In this document: one piece after another, positions 57,218 to 64,000 of the stretch
Numbering within the stretch: position 1 is the stretch's first letter
Layout: each line of letters starts with the position of its first letter
Assembly: GCF_000735195.1 (NCBI RefSeq)
Contig: NZ_JPIM01000008.1
Span: forward strand, 1-64,000
DNA length: 64,000 bases
Direction of reading: 5' to 3'
From: Chloroflexus sp. MS-G
GTDB taxonomy: Bacteria; Chloroflexota; Chloroflexia; Chloroflexales; Chloroflexaceae
Translations under genes and position numbers: made by a program
Notes under the pieces: generated by a model
Database searches by the model: none
Told to the model about the DNA's origin: nothing
What the model saw: the letters and a program-made list of their open reading frames with translations, nothing else

Positions 57218-57658
57218 GAGCATGATCAAATCCGGCTTTCGATGAGGCTCGACAATGGTATGTCATAGAGTGTTTCGGGGAACGCTGGTGGGCAAGGCAT
57301 ACGTCTCTGCGACGCGCTGGAACAGGGTTGCAACGGTTTCAGGGCCAATACTGCGGAGCACGCCTGGCGGTCCTCACCTTCCCCTTGGCCCCTTCCTCTT
57401 AGATCACCCCTCTCCCGCAGCGCGGGAGAGGGGCTGGGGGTGAGGGCGGTCCGCAGCGCGGGAGAGGGGCCGGGGGTGAGGACGGTCCGCAGCGCGGGAG
57501 AGGGGCTGGGGGTGAGGGCGGTCCGCAGCGCGGGAGAGGGGATGGGGGTGAGGGCAGCCCGCTCGGCAGTGGGAACGTGCGGTGCCTGGCGGAACAGAAC
57601 AATGGTTGCAGATGCACGGTACGAGCCTCATGAGAAATTCGAGTTTTCGATCACGCTC
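57218..57658. mobile_element. 441-bp MITE with G-rich tandem repeats
   Basis: The ends are imperfect inverted repeats of about 40 bp: left GAGCATGATCAAA... and right (complement) GAGCGTGATCGAA..., both going on to ATGAGGCTCG. TGA stands directly outside both ends (57215-57217 and 57659-57661), a TNA-type duplication like that of the MITE at 11422. There is no transposase. Inside is a block of four 36-bp repeats. A strong match to its right end occurs at 60827-60887. Confidence 0.8.
57417..57560 (+). repeat. Four 36-bp G-rich tandem repeats
   Basis: Units start at 57417, 57453, 57489 and 57525, each beginning GCAGCGCGGGAGAGGGG and continuing with G-runs (GGGGG, GGG). Each unit has four G-runs and could form a G-quadruplex on the plus strand. 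There are no spacers between units. Confidence 0.92.
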
Positions 57659-57718
57659 TGAGAGCGTCTGCAAACGACGTTTGTAATGATGGCAGGCATT
57701 GAGGCAATGGAGTCGCCA

Positions 57719-58672
57719 ATGCGTGTGCGATATAATGGCCGAACTGATGTTGGTCAGCGGCGTGAAGTTAATCAAGACGCTTTCGGGAGTACCGAGATCG
57801 ACCAGGGGACGCTGCTCGTTGTCTGCGACGGGATGGGAGGTCATCTCGCTGGTGAAGTTGCCAGCAAGTTAGCAGTTGAGACAATTATTAATTCTTTTCG
57901 CCCACAGAGCGATCCGGCTGAAGGGTTGCGTCAGGCCTTTATCGCTGCCAACCAGCGGGTATATCAAGAAGGTCGTGGCACGATGGGCACCACGGCTGTG
58001 GCGGCATTCTTCTGGCATAACACACTCTATGTTGCGAATGTTGGTGACAGCCGGGCGTATCTGGTGCGTGAAGGTCAGATCCGTCAACTAACCAATGACC
58101 ATTCGCTGATAGGCGATCAGGTAGCTGCTGGTCTTATCACTGCCGAGCAAGCCCGCACGTCAACGATCCGCAATATCATTACCCGTGCTATCGGTCATCA
58201 ATCCCACGTGGAGGTTGATCTCTTTCGCGAACCTCTTTTGTCGGGTGACACCATTGTGCTCTCAACCGATGGGATGCACGGTTTGTTGACTGATGATGAG
58301 ATTGCGGCGATTGTTAGTTTGCATCCTCTCGATGTTGCTACCCGGCGGTTGGTAGATGAAGCAAACTCACGCGGTGGGCCTGACAATATTACAGTTGTTG
58401 TGGCTCAGGTTGATAGCAGCGATGTGGCGTCTAGGACGGGAGCCGCTGCATCAGCGCCGACAACGCCGCCGATGGCACGACCACTTTCACCGATCGGTTT
58501 GGGAGGCGCTGTTCTGGTGTTTGTGTTGCTGATAGGTCTGGCCATTTCAATTCTGTTAAACGATACGCCTTCACCCGCCCCCTTGCTCAGTTCACCAACG
58601 ATTGTTGTCACTGCTACACCTATCCCAACGATCACCGTTCCGGCAACCGTCATCCCAACCGAGACTCGCTGA
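57719..58672 (+). CDS. PP2C-type serine/threonine phosphatase with membrane anchor
   Basis: A metal-dependent phosphatase of the PPM/PP2C family (317 residues from ATG 57719, chosen for GGAG six bases upstream). Motifs are REVNQDAF, VVCDGMGGHLAGEVAS (metal Asp), VANVGDSRAYLV, DHSLIGDQV, STDGMHGLLTDDE and GGPDNITVVVAQ. After a Pro/Ala-rich linker a single membrane span (about 265-285, LGGAVLVFVLLIGLAISILL) is followed by a short Ser/Pro/Thr-rich outer tail. It likely reverses a Ser/Thr kinase such as a PASTA kinase, but none is adjacent. mutL follows after about 150 bp. Confidence 0.93.
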   Translation: MRVRYNGRTDVGQRREVNQDAFGSTEIDQGTLLVVCDGMGGHLAGEVASKLAVETIINSFRPQSDPAEGLRQAFIAANQRVYQEGRGTMGTTAVAAFFWHNTLYVANVGDSRAYLVREGQIRQLTNDHSLIGDQVAAGLITAEQARTSTIRNIITRAIGHQSHVEVDLFREPLLSGDTIVLSTDGMHGLLTDDEIAAIVSLHPLDVATRRLVDEANSRGGPDNITVVVAQVDSSDVASRTGAAASAPTTPPMARPLSPIGLGGAVLVFVLLIGLAISILLNDTPSPAPLLSSPTIVVTATPIPTITVPATVIPTETR

Positions 58673-58825
58673 TCGGGTATTTGCTGCCGGTGTAAATAGA
58701 CAGCGATAAAACGTGGTAGAATAATAATCGAACGTTTGTTTGATTATCTGATCATCGCAACGTGAACGTTGTCTCGCTCTTATTACACAATCGCATCTGG
58801 CTTATAAGACACCGGATAATGCTGT

Positions 58826-60667
58826 ATGCCCATTCGTCTGCTTGATGAAACCATTGCCGCACAGATCGCCGCCGGCGAAGTCGTCGAACGGCCGGCCTCG
58901 GTCGTAAAGGAGCTGCTGGAAAATGCACTCGATGCGGGGGCGAGGCGGATTCTGATCGAAGTACGGGGTGGTGGGCTGCGCGAGATTCGAGTTCAAGACG
59001 ACGGATGTGGTATTCCGGCCAATGAGGTTGAACTGGCCTTCGCCCGTCATGCAACCAGCAAACTCAGCTCGGCTGATGACTTGTGGGCGATTCGGACGTT
59101 AGGTTTTCGCGGTGAGGCTTTGCCGAGTATTGCCAGTGTTGCGCAGGTCATTTGTGTGACGCGGGTTGCCGATGCCGAGCTTGGAGTCGAGCTGCGGATT
59201 GCCGGTGGTGAAGTGCAATCGCGTCTGCCGTGTGGATGTCCGGTGGGGACGACGATCACGGTACGGAACCTCTTCTACAATACGCCTGTCCGTCGCGAGT
59301 ATCTCCGTTCTGAAGCGACTGAAACTGGTGCTATCAGTGCGATTGTGCAGCAATACGCGCTGGCGTATCCTGAAGTCAGTTTTACACTGCTGATTGATGG
59401 GCGCATGGCATTGCAAACAAGTGGCGATGGTGATCTTCGCGCAGTGGCCGTCGAGCTATACGGGCTGGAAGTGGGTAAGGCGTTGTTGTCGGTACAGGCA
59501 GAGGCTGGCGCCGATGAGACCTGGGTGTCTGTAAATGGTCTCATTTCACCACCAGAACTGACGCGCAGCTCACGCAACTATCTGTCACTCTTCGCTAACC
59601 GGCGCGTCTTGCAACCGCGCGGAGCGTTGGCGGCAGTGATCGAAAATGCCTACCATACAATGTTGATGAAGGGGCGTTTCCCGATCGCTATTCTCGATCT
59701 GCGAGTGCATCCGTCGGCCATTGATGTGAATGTACACCCAACGAAGAGTGAGGTGAAGTTCCGTTATGCTGCCCATGTCTACAGTGTATTGGGCCGAGCT
59801 ATTCGTGATGCCTTAATCAGCGGTGCCGGTGTTCCGACTTGGGAAGCACCTGATCCAGCGACAGTACAGCGACGCTTTGAGTTGCGTCGGCTGGGTCAGG
59901 AAGCGAGCACAACACCATCGGCGTGGGGAGTTGGTGCTTCTGTCTGGGATCGTGATCGATCACGTTGGGATGCGGGATCGCCGGCGGTTACGCTCGATAC
60001 GCCGTTACCGACGCCAGCGGCTGATCCTGTGCCCGATGACACAAACCCTCCGCTGTCGCCTTCAACCTCAACCTCAACCACTACTGCTGCTCTGCCACCG
60101 TTGCGGGTCGTTGGGCAGGTGGGCTTAACCTATATTGTGGCTGAAGCACCTGAAGGGATGTACCTGATCGACCAGCATGCTGCGCACGAACGCATCACCT
60201 ACGAAAAGTTAATGAACCAATATGCTCAGCGTGCCGTCGAGTCGCAACAGTTGCTCATTCCCCAGGCCGTTGAGGTTAGTCCGGAAGCGAGTGCGCTGCT
60301 GCTGGGGAATGCTGATCGATTAGCAGAATGGGGGTTTGTGCTCGAACCATGGGGAACTGGCGTCCTGGTTCGGGCAATACCGGCGACGCTGCCGGTCGAT
60401 GAGTTAGCGCAGGCAATTCACGAGATTGTCGAGTATCTTGCCGGGCGCGGTGGCAGTAGTCCTCGCGATTGGCACGAAGCAATGTTGATTACGCTGGCGT
60501 GCCACACGTCAGTGCGTGCCGGCCAACCCCTTTCTCACGATGAGATGCGTCAATTGTTGCAGCAGCTTGAACAGTGTGTCAGTCCGCGCACCTGTCCGCA
60601 CGGTCGTCCGACGATGATCCTCATGACGCCTGCCCAACTGGAACGGCAGTTTGGGCGTCGGGTGTAG
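58826..60667 (+). CDS. mutL: DNA mismatch repair protein MutL, endonuclease type
   Basis: The N-terminal GHKL ATPase has IAAGEVVERPASVVKELLEN (about 14-33), DDGCGI and GFRGEALPSIASVA. After a Ser/Thr/Pro linker (about 370-425), the C-terminal part has the latent-nuclease motif DQHAAHERITYE (DQHA-x2-E-x4-E, about 447-458) and CPHGRP (about 592). So it is the strand-nicking type found where MutH is missing. At 613 residues it is normal. mutS is not in the window. Confidence 0.97.
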   Translation: MPIRLLDETIAAQIAAGEVVERPASVVKELLENALDAGARRILIEVRGGGLREIRVQDDGCGIPANEVELAFARHATSKLSSADDLWAIRTLGFRGEALPSIASVAQVICVTRVADAELGVELRIAGGEVQSRLPCGCPVGTTITVRNLFYNTPVRREYLRSEATETGAISAIVQQYALAYPEVSFTLLIDGRMALQTSGDGDLRAVAVELYGLEVGKALLSVQAEAGADETWVSVNGLISPPELTRSSRNYLSLFANRRVLQPRGALAAVIENAYHTMLMKGRFPIAILDLRVHPSAIDVNVHPTKSEVKFRYAAHVYSVLGRAIRDALISGAGVPTWEAPDPATVQRRFELRRLGQEASTTPSAWGVGASVWDRDRSRWDAGSPAVTLDTPLPTPAADPVPDDTNPPLSPSTSTSTTTAALPPLRVVGQVGLTYIVAEAPEGMYLIDQHAAHERITYEKLMNQYAQRAVESQQLLIPQAVEVSPEASALLLGNADRLAEWGFVLEPWGTGVLVRAIPATLPVDELAQAIHEIVEYLAGRGGSSPRDWHEAMLITLACHTSVRAGQPLSHDEMRQLLQQLEQCVSPRTCPHGRPTMILMTPAQLERQFGRRV

Positions 60668-60826
60668 GGGTTTTCAACGTTCTTGATCCTGGCCGACAGT
60701 GGCGACGGAAAGCAGGGTAGGCGCGAGAGAAGGGTTCCACCCCTCTGCTCGCGCTTGCGGGGGATACGCAGACGATGGGTTCCAGTTGCACATCGCACAA
60801 CGCGAGCCGCTGGCCTGCACAACTAA

Positions 60827-60887
60827 GAGCTTGATCAAAAACCCGAAATTCTTATTGGGAACGTACCGTGCCTGCGCAACCATTGCG
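60827..60887. mobile_element. One-ended MITE remnant
   Basis: TAA-GAGCTTGATCAAAAACCCGA and the following bases (GTACCGTGCCTGCGCAACCATTG) closely match the inverted right end of the 441-bp MITE. I found no second end, so this looks like a truncated copy. Confidence 0.65.
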
Positions 60888-60993
60888 TGAGGAGGCGCCA
60901 ACCTTTCTCCAGTCACCCCACGTTCCCCCTTCCTCGTCGCTGGTGGAAGGGGAAGAGGGCAGGGGGGAAGGTGCGGGCGGCCCACACCCCCGG

Positions 60994-61020
60994 CCCCTCT
61001 CCCGCAGCGTGGGAGAGGGG
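60994..61020. repeat. CT-rich palindromic repeat
   Basis: A 10-bp stem (CCCCTCTCCC and GGGAGAGGGG) with loop GCAGCGT, the same loop as in the copy at 61076 and near that of the tandem units at 57417. Confidence 0.75.
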
Positions 61021-61075
61021 AGGTTGGTGAACGCGGTATCGTTGACTGCCGCAGGATCGCCCCCGCGCCGTCCTC

Positions 61076-61112
61076 CCCCCTTCCTCTCCCGCAGCGTGGG
61101 AGAGGAAGGGGG
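61076..61112. repeat. CT-rich palindromic repeat, longest copy
   Basis: A perfect 15-bp stem (CCCCCTTCCTCTCCC 61076-61090, GGGAGAGGAAGGGGG 61098-61112) with loop GCAGCGT. Confidence 0.8.
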
Positions 61113-61419
61113 CAGGGGGGGAAGGTGAGGGGGTGCCACTTCAACTGATGCTCCTGCTGAGCACTGGGATCCCAAGGAAACCGCACAGTTCAGGGGTTGT
61201 CGTTAGCACACTGTTAGCAGGTGCGTGATGTTCGTCGGTGGCGCTTCGTTTTTGAGCTATTTGGTTAGCGAAGGCAAGCCGGAGCCGAAAACTTCACCAA
61301 CCCCTACCTCTCACTAGTACTCGGTCCCTCACTTTGCAAAATTCGTCAAAATTTCTGCGTATCTTTTTGGCATCTCATGCGCTTTTATTATTGAACACGT
61401 TTCTAGCAATGAGGTGCTT

Positions 61420-62703
61420 ATGCGAATCGTTCAACTGGTCATGCTGTTCGTCCTCCTGACCGCCTGTGCTGTCTCACCGGCAACTGTTCCTACCTCTAAC
61501 CAGCGCACATCTGCCGATATTCAGGTGCCGATGGGCGGTTTCAACAACCTCCTCAAGCCGCGCCTCTGGCTTATCGGCGATACGGCGGAGGTGTTGGCAA
61601 CGGTAGCCAGTGATCCTGTGCCTGAAAATCTTCCCTCATCACCATCCACCGGTATTGTGCACCGATTCACGACCGACTGGATCAAAACTGCTCTGCGCTA
61701 CATTGCCCGTGATGGGCTGCCGCCAACGCGAGCGGCCCGTGAGCTGATGTTGGTTTCGGTGGCGCTAAATGATGCACTTGTGGTCGGGTCTGAGGCGAAA
61801 GAAAAGGTTGATCACGTGGCGTTGTTGGCCGGTGCTGTCTGGCCGGTACTGCGCTACCTGCATCCGCAGCATAGCGAAAATATTGATCGGTCTGTTTACG
61901 AAGCGCGCTGGCAGGGATTATGGCGCAGAGAGCCGGTACCAGCCGTGCAGCTTGAACGCAGCTTTCAAATCGGGCGTGCGGTTGGTGAGCAGGTTGTGAC
62001 ATGGGCACAAGCTGATGGCAGTGATGCCGTGCGGGAAGTAACCCTACCCGCAGTGGGGGCCTGGTATACCGAGAAGTTACCGCTTGATCCACACTGGGGA
62101 GATGTTAAAACGGTGCTGATTCCTTCTGGCGATGCGATCATTCTGCCACCACCTCCTGACTGGGCGAGTGACAGCATGGAACAAGAGCGAATGACATTTC
62201 TTGCCGCGCAACAAGTGCTTACCGATGAGCATCGGGAACTGGCGTGGAAATGGCATGCCGACGTTGGTACGGTCACTGTCCCCGGTTTGTGGTTTGAAAC
62301 CGCCATCACGATGGCTGTGGTCGGTAATCTTGATGAGCTACAGACCGCTTCCCTCCTCGCGTATCTCGGTGTGACGATGCATGACACGGCGGTTGTCTGC
62401 TGGCACAACAAGTATCTCTACGGTTTTGTTCGCCCAGAACAATGGATGGCTCTGGTTGAACCGGATTGGCAGCCGACGTTGCCGACACCGCCACACCCAT
62501 CGTATCCATCAGGCCATGCTGCATTTAGCTCGGCGGCTGCGAATGTGCTGATGATAGCCTTTCCAAAGCATAAGGATCTGTTGGTTGCGCAGGCTGCCGA
62601 TGCGACCCGCTCGCGCATCATTGGTGGTGTGCATTGGGTGATGGATGGTATGCAAGGCATGGCACTCGGTCGAGACGTTGCGCAATACATTCTTACGCAT
62701 TAA
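61420..62703 (+). CDS. PAP2 / vanadium-haloperoxidase-type lipoprotein
   Basis: From ATG 61420 the 427-residue product starts with a lipoprotein signal (MRIVQLVMLFVLLTAC, Cys16), so it is likely anchored outside the membrane. All three PAP2/haloperoxidase motifs are intact: KYLYGFVRP (K-x6-RP), PSGHAAF and SRIIGGVHWVMD (SR-x5-H-x3-D). These bind phosphate or vanadate. It could be a phosphatase or a halide-oxidising enzyme; the sequence alone does not decide. The next gene starts 13 bp later. Confidence 0.85.
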   Translation: MRIVQLVMLFVLLTACAVSPATVPTSNQRTSADIQVPMGGFNNLLKPRLWLIGDTAEVLATVASDPVPENLPSSPSTGIVHRFTTDWIKTALRYIARDGLPPTRAARELMLVSVALNDALVVGSEAKEKVDHVALLAGAVWPVLRYLHPQHSENIDRSVYEARWQGLWRREPVPAVQLERSFQIGRAVGEQVVTWAQADGSDAVREVTLPAVGAWYTEKLPLDPHWGDVKTVLIPSGDAIILPPPPDWASDSMEQERMTFLAAQQVLTDEHRELAWKWHADVGTVTVPGLWFETAITMAVVGNLDELQTASLLAYLGVTMHDTAVVCWHNKYLYGFVRPEQWMALVEPDWQPTLPTPPHPSYPSGHAAFSSAAANVLMIAFPKHKDLLVAQAADATRSRIIGGVHWVMDGMQGMALGRDVAQYILTH

Positions 62704-62716
62704 CGGGAGATACATC

Positions 62717-63781
62717 ATGCGTCTGAACAATCAGCCCCGCTCACTATGGATTGTTAGCTGGTGTCTGATGTGGGTTCTCGTATTGTGCTCACAACCACTT
62801 GCTGCTCAGCCAGCGCAACCATATATGGAGTTAGACAACTACATTGAATTTGATTGGTGTGTCAATGGTTTCTTTACCAATCTTCCATCGACCATCGACG
62901 CGGTACGCTGGCGTTGGAATCAAGAACCAACCGACGATCAGCGTTGGCTGTGGTTCACGGTTCAGGATGGCACAGCCACACGTTGTCTGACGATTACTGA
63001 TGAAGATCTGAGTCAGGATCCGCCGATCGTCTATGTTCAGCTACGCGATCTTGATGGAACAATTATTTCGCTCAGTGCACCGTTTATTAAAGCTCCACCG
63101 ATTCAGGTCACGATTGAAATTGTGTCGCCCGAACGGGCTATGAACTATTATACTAACCGTGATCACGTTACTCTGCGCGTGATAAACCATTCAGGTGGAC
63201 ACGATGGGTATATAGCGATCTGGTACGAACCCGGTATTGTATTTCACGATTTCTCGCTTAGCCCACAAGAGGAGTTTCAGCGAGACTTTCCGTTACCCGA
63301 ACGTGAGGGGGAAATCGTGACTACGGTTGTGGTCAATGGTGAACGTATAACAAACTCCCGGCAGATTGATTTCGTTGTCACCCGTGATGTGACGCCACCT
63401 GTACTTACCAATACCAATGCCACAGTAGAGACGACCGGTCAGTCTACCCGGCTGATCATGAGCGGGCAGTTTGCCGATGCGTATGCACCCTTGCCGAGGG
63501 CTGTCGAATGGCAATTTTTGGCCCGTGATGGAACAACCATAGGTACCCCAATTTTCCACATTCTGACCGATGATGAAGTACAGGCCGTAACAACAGCCGC
63601 CCTTGTCAGTGATGGCACTCCCTATCAATTGGCAGTTGCGTTGGGGGCAGTACCCAACCATGCGCATACCCTCCAGGTTAGGGTGTTTGATCGAGCCGGT
63701 AACGGCCAACCCATTACACCGATTCAACTGAATAGTACCTCGGTTCCTCATATCGTACATATCCCTTTCATCGGACGGTAA
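62717..63781 (+). CDS. Secreted beta-rich protein of unknown function
   Basis: From ATG 62717 (CGGGAGA upstream) a 354-residue protein starts with a signal peptide (LWIVSWCLMWVLVLCSQPLAAQPAQP). The rest is made of beta-strand patterns similar to Ig-like or cadherin-type modules, including PPVLTNTNATVE and VRVFDRAGNGQP. It ends VPHIVHIPFIGR, like the YLPLLSR-type tail of the 20686 protein. No family is recognised. It lies 13 bp after the PAP2 gene, probably the same unit. Confidence 0.65.
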   Translation: MRLNNQPRSLWIVSWCLMWVLVLCSQPLAAQPAQPYMELDNYIEFDWCVNGFFTNLPSTIDAVRWRWNQEPTDDQRWLWFTVQDGTATRCLTITDEDLSQDPPIVYVQLRDLDGTIISLSAPFIKAPPIQVTIEIVSPERAMNYYTNRDHVTLRVINHSGGHDGYIAIWYEPGIVFHDFSLSPQEEFQRDFPLPEREGEIVTTVVVNGERITNSRQIDFVVTRDVTPPVLTNTNATVETTGQSTRLIMSGQFADAYAPLPRAVEWQFLARDGTTIGTPIFHILTDDEVQAVTTAALVSDGTPYQLAVALGAVPNHAHTLQVRVFDRAGNGQPITPIQLNSTSVPHIVHIPFIGR

Positions 63782-63878
63782 GTACTTTCCTTAGCAACTG
63801 AGAAGTCCCTCGCTGGGTGCTACTACTGGTGGCGCTCTGAGTGAGGGCGTGCTTGAAATCGATGAAGGAGACATTGCA

Positions 63879-64000
63879 ATGACATTGCCCCGCTTCTTGC
63901 GCAGCGGTCGGATCTCTATCTTGATGATGCTGATAATGCTCCTATTGCTGCCATCGTTACCGTCATCACCAGCTAGAGCGCAGACCGGCACCGGTGGCTT
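63879..64000 (+). CDS. Secreted protein, N-terminal fragment (cut by window end)
   Basis: ATG 63879 follows AAGGAG. The visible 40 residues (MTLPRFLRSG, then a long Leu/Met hydrophobic run, then PSSPARAQTGTGG) are a signal peptide with a cleavage site near ARA-Q. The gene continues past the window, so the product cannot be named. Confidence 0.75.
   Translation, partial: MTLPRFLRSGRISILMMLIMLLLLPSLPSSPARAQTGTGG

Larger units (their letters stand above)
60668..61419. other. Repeat-rich intergenic region
   Basis: No gene. It has a segment shared with the start of the 24208 gap (TTTTCAACGTTCTT), a one-sided MITE end at 60827, and two CT-rich palindromes. The promoter of the next gene should lie between 61300 and 61400, an AT-rich stretch, but its boxes are not clear. 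Confidence 0.6.

Noticed and set aside
57417-57560. 36-bp repeats considered as a CRISPR array
   Set aside because: The units are directly joined with no spacers and lie inside a MITE.

Overview
The window looks like chromosome from a filamentous Chloroflexota bacterium, most likely a Chloroflexus relative. The grounds are gene content and protein style: secreted proteins ending in a YLPLLxR-like tail, a TrpB2-type tryptophan synthase under a T-box, a nick-type MutL and a GlgE/TreS/TreYZ glucan cluster. This is an inference from recognisable families, not a database match.

Layout. 1-2050: a YbjN-like gene between two 139-bp direct repeats, then a consensus promoter and a tryptophan T-box leader. 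2079-8758: trpB2, a convergent secreted glycosidase, then trpS-trpE and an ogt-type DNA repair gene. 8757-10410: a minus-strand tRNA-Arg(GCG) with its own promoter and terminator, and a cell-surface DUF4397 protein. 10595-13063: a CPBP protease gene broken by one stop codon, a 419-bp MITE and an alpha/beta hydrolase whose stop codon is the MITE target site. 13391-16153: nadA-nadB behind a strong promoter with a palindromic candidate operator. 16439-27331: a 1404-residue double-cyclase/ATPase/TPR regulator, a secreted caspase-fold (C25-like) protein with perfect heptad repeats, and a NarL-type two-component pair.

27917-36813 is the most unusual part: a CRISPR effector operon whose order (cmr1, cmr6-like, cas10, cmr4, cmr5, Cas5-like RAMP) fits subtype III-C. 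Its Cas10 keeps the HD motif and zinc ribbon but has no GGDD cyclase motif. An MNT-HEPN gene pair is inserted, translationally coupled, directly before cas10. The last gene is a CARF-type protein fused to a PD-(D/E)XK nuclease, the kind of effector normally switched on by the cyclic oligoadenylate this Cas10 appears unable to make. No cas1, cas2, cas6 or intact array is visible; two decayed repeats ending in GATTAGAAAC-like sequence follow the operon.

37027-40204: gmd with a small coupled ORF, an XRE-type regulator gene broken by one TAG, and sucC. 40205-55080: a six-gene minus-strand cluster (glgE, treS-mak, glgB, treZ, a GH57/DUF3536 enzyme, treY) that encodes both directions between trehalose and alpha-glucan. 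55345-64000: an M14 carboxypeptidase, a second (441-bp) MITE carrying four 36-bp G-rich tandem repeats, a PP2C phosphatase, mutL, a repeat-rich gap, a PAP2/haloperoxidase-type lipoprotein, a secreted protein and the start of another secreted protein.

Mobile debris is a theme. Two complete MITEs (TIR starting GAGC, TNA target duplication, as in the IS1031 group of IS5) and several partial ends lie in the gaps, with a C/G-rich palindromic repeat family.
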